Assembly (NCBI RefSeq): GCF_900119845.1
Contig: NZ_FPKU01000002.1
Location: forward strand, 715,381-779,380
Length of the DNA: 64,000 bases
Reading direction: 5' to 3'
Source of the DNA: Devosia enhydra
GTDB lineage: Bacteria > Pseudomonadota > Alphaproteobacteria > Rhizobiales > Devosiaceae
Positions within the stretch are counted from its first letter, which is position 1, and each line of letters opens with the position of its first letter. The notes beneath the pieces were generated by a model. It saw only the letters and a program-made list of their open reading frames with translations. It did no database searches and was not told where the DNA came from. Positions 1 through 6,857 of this stretch are shown here, in pieces. The position numbers and the translations under genes were made by a program.

Positions 1-100
1 TCCAGTCTGCCAGAACCACGTCTGACCTGAGATCCAGGTTCCGCTCTATGACCGAGGGACAACCCCAACGATCGTTGCTCCTGGTCTTCCGTATCCAGAG

Positions 101-259
101 TTACCGAACAACACGCGGCGGCATCAGGATCTGGGGGTTACCGTACTGCCTCTTGACCATCTCGAGTGCCACTTGTGGTGAATCTGCATCGACCCGCACG
201 TCCTGGGCAAAACCGGCAATCCGGATCTTGACCTCATAAGTTCTGGTGAACGCCCCCAT
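101..259 (-). CDS. small conserved protein, 52 aa
   Basis: This short gene encodes 52 residues. It starts MGAFTRTYEVKIRIAG and ends MPPRVVR. A strong Shine-Dalgarno sequence (GAGGAGG) lies 4 bases before the ATG, which is the main reason for calling it. The layout is a beta-strand-like start (YEVKIRI), a VRVDADS segment, then a helix (PQVALEMVKRQYG). It resembles short proteins found on plasmids and integrative elements that share an 'ADSP..A....QYG' pattern; I know no function for them. It points away from the phosphatase/ADP-ribosylglycohydrolase gene at 518, so the two share an intergenic region of about 260 bp that probably holds divergent promoters. The reading frame is clear but the role is unknown. 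Confidence 0.6.
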   Translation of the reverse strand: MGAFTRTYEVKIRIAGFAQDVRVDADSPQVALEMVKRQYGNPQILMPPRVVR

Positions 260-517
260 CTCGCCTCCTCATGATCTCGATCACCTCGTCGTTCTACGAG
301 ATCATCGGTTTGACCGTTCCTCACAGTCACTGCCAACTCTGTTCCAGGCGTTTTCTGCATGGACCATACGGTACCAAGCACCAAATCCATTCCCTTCAGC
401 GCCTCGTCCCGTTGCAAAATTCGCTTATTTCTGCTACGTTTAGGTCTTCTCCATTTTCACTCTTTGCGCGCAGGCAAGTCCATGTGATTTGCCCTGCACG
501 GCCATGCCATTCAATTC

Positions 518-1996
518 ATGAGGTCATCGATCAAAACCAGCGAAACACCCCCCCTGCGGATTGCAACAATAGGCCTTGGCCATGGTCACGGTTCGCTTGG
601 CATCACCTTCTGTCCAGGAAAAAAGCAGAGCGACAGCGTCAGCGGTCCCTGGGACCGAGACCTGGATGCTGATCTCGACATCATAGTCGCCTGGAACGCA
701 GCAGCGGTTCTGACCCTCCTGGAGCCCTTCGAGCTTGATGAGCTGCAGGTGCCTCATCTGGGGCAGCGGGTGACCCAAAGGGACATAGACTGGTTCCACC
801 TCCCCATCGTTGATGTCTCAGTTCCCGATGAGGCCTTTGAAGAGGCCTGGTTGAGCGTGGGCGAGGCCCTGCGGACAAAACTGCGCAATGGCCTCAACGT
901 CCTGGTGCACTGCAAGGGAGGCCTTGGTCGGGCAGGGACAATAGTTGCACGGCTTCTGGTCGAACTTGGGGTCGACCCTCAGTCTGCCATCGAACTGGTT
1001 CGCTCCGTTCGTCCCGGAGCCATCGAGACGAGACAACAGGAGGACCACGTCCTCAGTACTGTCCGCGTGCCCCCGGTATCGCAGAACACACACGCGCATC
1101 GAGACCGGGCAGTTGGCGCCCTCATCGGTCTGGCAGTCGGTGATGCCATTGGCACCACACTCGAGTTCGCTCCTCGAGATGATCATGCCCCACCTCTGAC
1201 AGACATGGTGGGGGGTGGACCCTTTGGTCTGGCGGTCGGACAGTGGACCGATGACACCGCGATGGCCTGGGCCCTGGCAGACAGTCTGGCATCCACAGAG
1301 ACCTTCAAACCCCATGACCTGGCGGATCGATTTGTCTCCTGGTGGCGACAGGGGAGGTATTCCAGCACGGGCCAATGCTTTGATATCGGTCTGACGACAC
1401 GCTCGGCACTGCATCATCATGAACGCACTGGAGACCCGTTCTCCGGGCCCACTGATCCCTCAACTGCAGGCAATGGCTCGCTGATGCGCGTGTCACCTGT
1501 GGCCATTCGATACTGGAATAGCGCAGGCGTCATGGCTCAGGTTGCTGCCGATCAGAGCAGGGTCACCCATGGGGCTCCTGAAGCAATCGAGGCCTGCATC
1601 CTGTTTTGTGAAATCCTCGCTGACGCGATCGCCGGCAAACCCAAGTCAGAGGTCCTGCGCTCGCGAACCGGCACCTACACAACCAAGGTCAGCGAAATCG
1701 CCTCTGGCAGCTGGACGTCCAAGAGGCGCTCCGAAATACGCGGCACCGGCTACGTCCTCGATGCTCTCGAAGCCTCACTCTGGTGCGTGGATCAGACAAC
1801 CACTTTCGAGAGTGCGGTGCTCATGGCTGCCAATTTGCGCGAAGATGCCGATACCACTGCAGCAATCACAGGGCAGCTCTCTGGGGCACTCTATGGCAAC
1901 TCCGCCATTCCGCTACGCTGGCGCAACAGCATCTCAAAAAGTCGCGAACTTCACCTCATTGCAGACCGTCTGTTCAGCAAATCCATCAGGGGATGA
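518..1996 (+). CDS. dual-specificity phosphatase fused to ADP-ribosylglycohydrolase
   Basis: This is a two-domain enzyme of 492 residues. Residues ~10-185 form a cysteine-phosphatase domain with the signature HCKGGLGRAGT (Cys132, Arg138); candidate general-acid aspartates lie upstream at ~100-104. Residues ~195-485 form an ADP-ribosylglycohydrolase (DraG/ARH) domain. Its expected metal-site motifs are all present: GDAIG (~209), WTDDT (243-247), GNGSLMR (318-324) and a late DADTTAA (443-449). Both active sites therefore look intact. Known ARH enzymes remove ADP-ribose from proteins, nucleic acids or small molecules; cysteine phosphatases cleave phosphate esters. The pairing suggests stepwise removal of a phosphorylated ADP-ribose-type modification, which is inference. 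There is no clear Shine-Dalgarno before this ATG. Three further genes follow in the same direction. Confidence 0.85.
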   Translation: MRSSIKTSETPPLRIATIGLGHGHGSLGITFCPGKKQSDSVSGPWDRDLDADLDIIVAWNAAAVLTLLEPFELDELQVPHLGQRVTQRDIDWFHLPIVDVSVPDEAFEEAWLSVGEALRTKLRNGLNVLVHCKGGLGRAGTIVARLLVELGVDPQSAIELVRSVRPGAIETRQQEDHVLSTVRVPPVSQNTHAHRDRAVGALIGLAVGDAIGTTLEFAPRDDHAPPLTDMVGGGPFGLAVGQWTDDTAMAWALADSLASTETFKPHDLADRFVSWWRQGRYSSTGQCFDIGLTTRSALHHHERTGDPFSGPTDPSTAGNGSLMRVSPVAIRYWNSAGVMAQVAADQSRVTHGAPEAIEACILFCEILADAIAGKPKSEVLRSRTGTYTTKVSEIASGSWTSKRRSEIRGTGYVLDALEASLWCVDQTTTFESAVLMAANLREDADTTAAITGQLSGALYGNSAIPLRWRNSISKSRELHLIADRLFSKSIRG

Positions 1997-2042
1997 TGGA
2001 TATGCCTCTCACCGAATCCCTTCAACAGCACCAGGAGCATTA

Positions 2043-2561
2043 ATGACGAGCAATACCATCGCATTCAAACACGATATCGCCCTCAAGACCTTTCTCGCGG
2101 AAATGGAGTGGGACGATGAGGTCGCGTATGATTTCGATCAGGATTTCGCCCACGTAACCACATCGGTCTCAGTCGGTGGCAATTATTGCCTGCTGATCGT
2201 TGAAGCCTACAACAACGACATGATCGATATCTATATCTATATGCGATACATGAGCGTGAAAGAGTCACAAAGTGAACAGATGCAGCTACTGCTGTCCACC
2301 ATAAACTCAAAAATGCGCGTCGGTGCATTCCAGTTCTTGCCAATGCCAGACCAACGGGTCGTCAGATGGCATCACGCCACTGATTTTGAAGGCAGCAATC
2401 CCACGGGCACGACGATACGTCTCAATGTGGTCAATGGCCTCGAAACGGTTAAACATTATGCAGATCTGATTGCAGCAGTCGCCCTGACCAATCAAAAGGC
2501 GGATGCCGCATTTGCGGAGTTCATGCAAACGCATCAGCATGAAGGCGAAAACACCCATTAG
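2043..2561 (+). CDS. YbjN-domain protein
   Basis: The product is 172 residues, with no signal peptide and no membrane segment. I chose the ATG at 2043, 46 bp after the phosphatase/ADP-ribosylglycohydrolase stop, because the frame upstream is only an out-of-frame shadow of that gene. The sequence has the alternating pattern of the YbjN/type III secretion chaperone-like fold: an N-terminal helix (IALKTFLAEMEW), a strand-rich middle (HVTTSVSVGGNYCLLIVEAYN), and a C-terminal helical part (HYADLIAAVALTNQKADAAF). YbjN-type proteins are usually small binding or regulatory proteins without an active site. Its place just after a phosphatase/ADP-ribosylglycohydrolase suggests a partner or substrate adaptor. 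The family call is moderate, the role inferred. A second, secreted YbjN-like gene is at 4608-5096. Confidence 0.6.
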   Translation: MTSNTIAFKHDIALKTFLAEMEWDDEVAYDFDQDFAHVTTSVSVGGNYCLLIVEAYNNDMIDIYIYMRYMSVKESQSEQMQLLLSTINSKMRVGAFQFLPMPDQRVVRWHHATDFEGSNPTGTTIRLNVVNGLETVKHYADLIAAVALTNQKADAAFAEFMQTHQHEGENTH

Positions 2562-2681
2562 TGCATTCGCACATAATCACTCTATTGCATGATGCAGAAA
2601 GGTACAGAATGCTGATTATGCAGCATTTCTGGTTTCCTATAATATCAATACCCCAAATTTGTCATCAGATATGGAGATGCA

Positions 2682-3215
2682 ATGATTGCATTTGGACGGA
2701 GAAAAGTCCTCAATATACCGTATTTTGCGATAGAAAAATCGGACAAGAGCAGTCAAGCAAGAGCTGTTACCGACCTCGCCCAGATCAGAGAGGTCATCGG
2801 AGGGCACCAGTACCGATGGCTCAGCACCACGCCTGATTTGCATAATGCATGGCGCCTGATCGAGACGCGAACTTACGTTCCCCTAAAGTCCGCTGTCTAC
2901 TCCAACTGGTTGCTGTTTTCGGACGATTATTTGCAGAGACGGTTTCTTGAGCAGTTTCCGAACATGTCCCGTGCCCATCGGATCATTCGCCTCTCAACGA
3001 AGCTGGAGCAACTCCGTACATCACTGCAAAAAGGTTTGCTTGCGGGAGGCTATGACCTGAGCAAGCGGGCACCGGAATCCCGTGTTAACGTGGCTCAATC
3101 CTATGTCAAAAAGGCCACGACGATCAGTGAACTGCAAAACGCGATCGATGCACTCACTGCACAAGAACACGATCTGAGGCAATGGCATCACCTGACACTC
3201 GCGATGTTTCCATAA
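2682..3215 (+). CDS. unrecognised 177-aa protein
   Basis: I do not recognise this protein. The start is well supported: GGAG sits five bases before the ATG. It is soluble, basic and probably mostly helical. Residues ~98-120 (MSRAHRIIRLSTKLEQLRTS) and ~143-170 (KKATTISELQNAIDALTAQE) look like amphipathic or coiled helices. The 5' end and the leader before it are AT-richer than neighbouring genes, which fits foreign DNA. It lies 120 bp after the YbjN-type gene and 52 bp before the metallophosphatase gene, all on the same strand, so it is probably co-expressed with them. No catalytic motif is visible. It could be a structural or effector component of the set. Confidence 0.6.
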   Translation: MIAFGRRKVLNIPYFAIEKSDKSSQARAVTDLAQIREVIGGHQYRWLSTTPDLHNAWRLIETRTYVPLKSAVYSNWLLFSDDYLQRRFLEQFPNMSRAHRIIRLSTKLEQLRTSLQKGLLAGGYDLSKRAPESRVNVAQSYVKKATTISELQNAIDALTAQEHDLRQWHHLTLAMFP

Positions 3216-3267
3216 TTCTGAAACATTCTTCCGTTCAGCTCTATCGTCCATCGGACAAGAGACCTAT

Positions 3268-4158
3268 TTGGTACGCTTCACAATCATCCCGGATATTCAT
3301 GCAGACATCGAGCGCCTGAACGTATCACTGCAGCGCACACATAAGAACAGCATGATCCTGTTTCTCGGAGATTTCGTGGATGCGAGCAAGGATGTCACAG
3401 CAGCGTCAGACCTTCGCGTGCTCGAAACTGCCCGCAAATTGATTGCGGAAGCTAGGGCGCGTGCAGTCATGGGCAATCACGAACTGAACGCACTCCTGTA
3501 CCACTCCGCAGGGCCCGACGGTTCCCCACTGCGCGCTCACAGTTCAAAGAACCAGAGGCAGCACCGCAGCTTTATCGAGGCATTTGGTGTCGGCACACCA
3601 CAGGCACTGGAATGGACAGATTGGTTCCTGGAGACTCTCCCGCTGTGGATCGAGGTCGACGGGTTGCGCATTTCTCATGCCTGCTGGTCTGATTTGCACA
3701 TATCGGAAATCCGTAAGCGCAGACCTGATGGGTTCTTGAAACGAGAAGACCTTGCTGAGATTGCGAGTGGCGCTACTCCCTTCGGCAGAGCTGTAAAATC
3801 TCTGGTCACGGGACCGGAGGTTCCGCTTCCAGAAGGTTGCCTCTTCCATGATTACCATGGAAACCCGCGCAAGGAGGTCCGCTTGGCCTGGTGGAATGCC
3901 GGCGCCAGGACATGGCCCCAAGCGTCCCTGTCAGTTCCCAATCCCGATGAACTCCCCCAGTCGGAACTGCCCTCGGATGTGATCGCAGCGATCTACCCGA
4001 TGGATGCGCCACCTGTACTGGTTGGGCACTACAAGATGAAGGGCGACCCCGGCATCCAGCATCCCAAGGCATCCAGCATCGACTACCCCAATACACCCTG
4101 CATCTACCGCTGGTTCGGGGAAACGGAATTAACCTCGGCACATCTCATCAGTCTGTGA
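3268..4158 (+). CDS. PPP-type metallophosphatase
   Basis: The product is a calcineurin-like phosphoesterase of 296 residues. Visible metal and catalytic motifs are D9-x-H11 (PDIHAD), GD35FVD38, G69-N-H-E72, a later histidine in SHACW and another in VGHYKMKG near the C-terminus. The order is that of PPP-family enzymes (PrpA, ApaH, polynucleotide kinase/phosphatase). The usual GDxxDRG is GDFVDAS here, so the Arg-Gly pair is missing. A TTG start at 3268 is used because the next methionine (residue 29) would lose the first metal motif. It is the last gene of the co-directional set beginning with the phosphatase/ADP-ribosylglycohydrolase fusion. The substrate could be phosphoprotein, a dinucleotide or a nucleic-acid end; the sequence does not decide. 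Confidence 0.75.
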   Translation: MVRFTIIPDIHADIERLNVSLQRTHKNSMILFLGDFVDASKDVTAASDLRVLETARKLIAEARARAVMGNHELNALLYHSAGPDGSPLRAHSSKNQRQHRSFIEAFGVGTPQALEWTDWFLETLPLWIEVDGLRISHACWSDLHISEIRKRRPDGFLKREDLAEIASGATPFGRAVKSLVTGPEVPLPEGCLFHDYHGNPRKEVRLAWWNAGARTWPQASLSVPNPDELPQSELPSDVIAAIYPMDAPPVLVGHYKMKGDPGIQHPKASSIDYPNTPCIYRWFGETELTSAHLISL

Positions 4159-4607
4159 CGATGCATAGGCTTCATCAAAATGCAGCCCACTGATGAAATG
4201 CAATCGGGGGAAACAATGCCTGTTATATGGACGGATCTGTTGGCAATGATAGATGTTTCACACTTTGCGGCGACTAGCGGCCATGGATTGGGTGTCGAAA
4301 TCGCAGCAATCCGCGAGCCTGCGATTTGTGATCAGGAAGGCTTAGGAAGTGTGTTGGTAAGCATTCTCATGCGTCGTCGCCGCGTGATCGCTTGGTAGGC
4401 TGAGCCTAGTCCCGCCTCGGGTCCAAACTGTCAACGCCGGTGATTGTGGGGCTGTCGAGTGAGGGCGCGGTGGCTCAATCGCTGATGCCATCTCCCCGCA
4501 GCCAGCGCCAGTTCTTATAGTCAGATCCGCACTTGTCAACCTGGCGCATCCCTCCCAGCAGGTCGCTTGGGCTCACCCGCGTTGAAGCGGGTGAGCCTAG
4601 CCCCATT
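4159..4607. other. intergenic region without a convincing gene
   Basis: About 450 bp between the metallophosphatase and the secreted YbjN-like gene. A 72-codon frame at 4180-4398 has no good ribosome-binding site or recognisable composition and is not called. The region carries two related short sequences (near 4387-4413 and 4563-4604) sharing TCGCTTGG and GAGCCTAG; the second contains a perfect hairpin. Confidence 0.5.
4570..4597 (-). terminator. perfect inverted repeat after the secreted YbjN-like gene
   Basis: Arms of 11 bp (GGCTCACCCGC / GCGGGTGAGCC) flank a six-base loop, about 10 bp past the stop codon of the minus-strand gene ending at 4608. The position fits a transcription terminator, although no T-run follows. 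It also belongs to a short sequence repeated in part at about 4387-4413. Confidence 0.45.
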
Positions 4608-5096
4608 TCACCAATCAATGTGCTGTTTAAATCGCGCGACTATATCTTCCCAAAGCTTGAGATTATCGGCGAACAGTTCAGGGCTCATGCCTCCGTTGAT
4701 CGCGATGTCCATTTGGACATAGGGATCGCGCTCGTCGTCAAGGTGCGCTTTCCCATATCGGTTTTGTTGGTTCCATTCGTTCGCGACTGCGAGATCGAGT
4801 CCGCTGGGCGTATCAAATCCCACCGAGAACTGAATGGAGCCACACTCATTGCCATCTTGGCAGTCATAGAACCATACGAGGAAATTTGACCCACCAGCGG
4901 CCGACTTGATCTGCGGGTCGCCAACGTTATCGGTGGTCAATTGCGCCCTGTAGCCGAGCCGCTGCATCTCTGAGGCAACGTCCTCGGGTGCGCTAGCCTT
5001 GATCAGCGGCGCTTCCGCAGTTGAATTGCCTATGGTTTGAGCCAGCGCTGGAAGGGGCAGGAATGCCGCTACCAATGCGAATGAAAGGGCTTTCAT
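4608..5096 (-). CDS. secreted YbjN-domain protein
   Basis: The product is 162 residues from the ATG at 5096, which has AGGAA upstream and begins with a clear signal peptide (MKALSFALVAAFLPLPALAQ). The reading frame is open further upstream, but that part encodes no signal peptide and is discarded. The mature part has the YbjN-type pattern: SEMQRLGYRAQL, then a strand-rich core (NFLVWFYDCQDGNECGSIQF) with two cysteines that could form a disulfide in the periplasm, then a helix (LFADNLKLWEDIVARFKQHI). Such proteins are common single genes in alphaproteobacteria with no established function. It is separated from and convergent with the YbjN-containing set at 518-4158, so a functional link is speculative. 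Confidence 0.75.
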   Translation of the reverse strand: MKALSFALVAAFLPLPALAQTIGNSTAEAPLIKASAPEDVASEMQRLGYRAQLTTDNVGDPQIKSAAGGSNFLVWFYDCQDGNECGSIQFSVGFDTPSGLDLAVANEWNQQNRYGKAHLDDERDPYVQMDIAINGGMSPELFADNLKLWEDIVARFKQHIDW

Positions 5097-5383
5097 AACG
5101 GTGTTCCTGAGGTTAGGGGGCGTCACGAGACCAGTTTTGACCGCGGGTCCCTGAGGTGGGCGCAAAACCAGATTTGCCTCATCTTGGAGCTTGATCAAGG
5201 ACTTTCGCTCTCCATCCTGTTTCGACACGCTGAGGGTGCTGAACGTCGTGAACTGATCGCACTTTGCATTTGCGCGGCCTCAAATAGCCGAGCTGATGCG
5301 AAGACACTTGCAGCTGCCTCTATGCGGCAAAAACACGGGAACGTTGCAGCTCCCGATGGTTGACCCGGCTGCGCGCATCGGTC

Positions 5384-6328
5384 TCAGACATCCAAGCTCC
5401 ATATCACCCCGTGTGGCTCAAACTGCAGATGAACCTTACCTCCGACGGCGTGCTCCACCATGTCGACCATGACAACATGCCCGAAGCCCCTCCTTTCCGG
5501 AGCAGACAAAGTTCGCTTCACAGTCTCGCGCCATTCTAACCGCCAGTGCTCCCGGCCGGTCGTATGCCAGACTACCCTCAAACGGCCATGCGGTTCAGAC
5601 AGCGCACCATATTTCAGGCTGTTCGTTGCCAACTCATGGAGTGCCATCCCAACCGTCTGTGCGTGCTGTGGGCAGACGGAAATATTCGGACCGCCGAATG
5701 CCACGCGTTCATCTTTCTCCATGGAAATGGTCTGCAGCTGGCTCGTCACAAGATCGCTTAAGGACACAGAACTCCAATCTCTCGCGACGAGCAGATCGTT
5801 GCTGGAAGCAAGGCCAGATAGTCTCGACGAAAAGGTATCCAGAAAGCGCTGGGGATCAGTACTCTTTGCCGTCGCTCGCGCGATCGCCATGACAACCGCC
5901 AATAGGTTCTTGGTCCGATGGTTCAACTCACCCATGAGGTACCGCGACTGCTGTTCCGCGTGTCGTTGCTCGGTGACATCAATGTTCAACCCCGTCATGC
6001 CGAGGAAGGCGCCGTCATGGCCGAAGCGCGGATTGGCCTCCGTCCGCATAATCCGAAAGACTCCATCGGCCCGCTTGTAGCGCGCCTCAATCGTGAATGG
6101 GGTATGGGCGGCCATGGCCTCGCCAAACGGCTTGCTCAATAACTCGATGTCGTCGGGATGGAGCGTCGACGTCCAGTCGAACTGATCCAGATGTTGGGGG
6201 TCAACGCCCCAGAAACGCCGAAGGGCGCTGTTCAGGAAAACGCAACGACCAAGCGCATCGCCCATCCACAGCATGGCAGGTGTGGTCTCGGCTACGGCTA
6301 TCGCAAACTCGTCTTCGATCATGGCCAT
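5384..6328 (-). CDS. PAS-domain HWE-family sensor histidine kinase
   Basis: The 314-residue product has an N-terminal PAS domain (~10-125, with the PAC tail GMTGLNIDVTEQRHAEQQ) and a C-terminal HWE kinase core. The phospho-acceptor box is ELNHRTKNLLAVV. The ATP-binding N-box is ALHELATNSLKYGALS, with the family's W-x-E motif in LEWRE. The late G-box is RRGFGHVVM. There is no transmembrane segment, so it is a cytosolic sensor. HWE kinases are typical of Hyphomicrobiales, where many act in general stress or light responses. No response-regulator gene is adjacent. It is divergent from the PAS-GAF-PAS-GGDEF-EAL gene at 6858, suggesting one local signalling module. Confidence 0.85.
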   Translation of the reverse strand: MAMIEDEFAIAVAETTPAMLWMGDALGRCVFLNSALRRFWGVDPQHLDQFDWTSTLHPDDIELLSKPFGEAMAAHTPFTIEARYKRADGVFRIMRTEANPRFGHDGAFLGMTGLNIDVTEQRHAEQQSRYLMGELNHRTKNLLAVVMAIARATAKSTDPQRFLDTFSSRLSGLASSNDLLVARDWSSVSLSDLVTSQLQTISMEKDERVAFGGPNISVCPQHAQTVGMALHELATNSLKYGALSEPHGRLRVVWHTTGREHWRLEWRETVKRTLSAPERRGFGHVVMVDMVEHAVGGKVHLQFEPHGVIWSLDV

Positions 6329-6815
6329 TTGCGGAGCACGATTTTGTCAACGGTGCAATGGCAAGATTGCACTTTCATGCTGGGGCGACAACTATCCACA
6401 TGGCTTCAGGCTGCGACGATGGCTGGGATGATTTGAGAATAGATTGCCCAGTCATTTCATGGCGGGCATATCCGAGATCCTCCCGGCACCGGCGTTCCAA
6501 GGATGTGGCGATGCCATCAAGCTTTTTCGCGTGAGGGCGTCGTTCGTCCCTACGAAATTAGCGGTGAGCCAAGCAACACTGCATACTGGTGCCGCAAAAA
6601 GAGTCGTTGCGCTCTCATCTGTGCACGCTTTGCGTTAGCGCCCACCTTTTGCGCGTCCAGTCACTTTCGTACGCGCGCTCGCGCCAGCTAGGGCGGCTCG
6701 GTGAATGCAATAGCGGCAAGCTTGGGGCACCGCGGCCTCTTTCAGGCCTGGCTCTCTCCGCTACCTTGCTTCCATAAAGCATTGCGCTTGGGTTGAAGCC
6801 GCTATTAACTCCAGT
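6329..6815. other. divergent intergenic region
   Basis: About 490 bp between the HWE kinase and the GGDEF-EAL gene. Short frames exist, but none has a ribosome-binding site with protein-like composition. It must contain the promoters of both flanking genes; I could not pick out convincing promoter or operator sequences. Confidence 0.4.
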
Positions 6816-6857
6816 GTGCCCATTGTGAAGGCAGTACGCTGGAGCACAGGTCGAACG

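Noticed and set aside
4180-4398. 72-codon plus-strand frame
   Set aside because: No ribosome-binding site, no recognisable pattern, and it runs through the repeated GAGCCTAG sequence.
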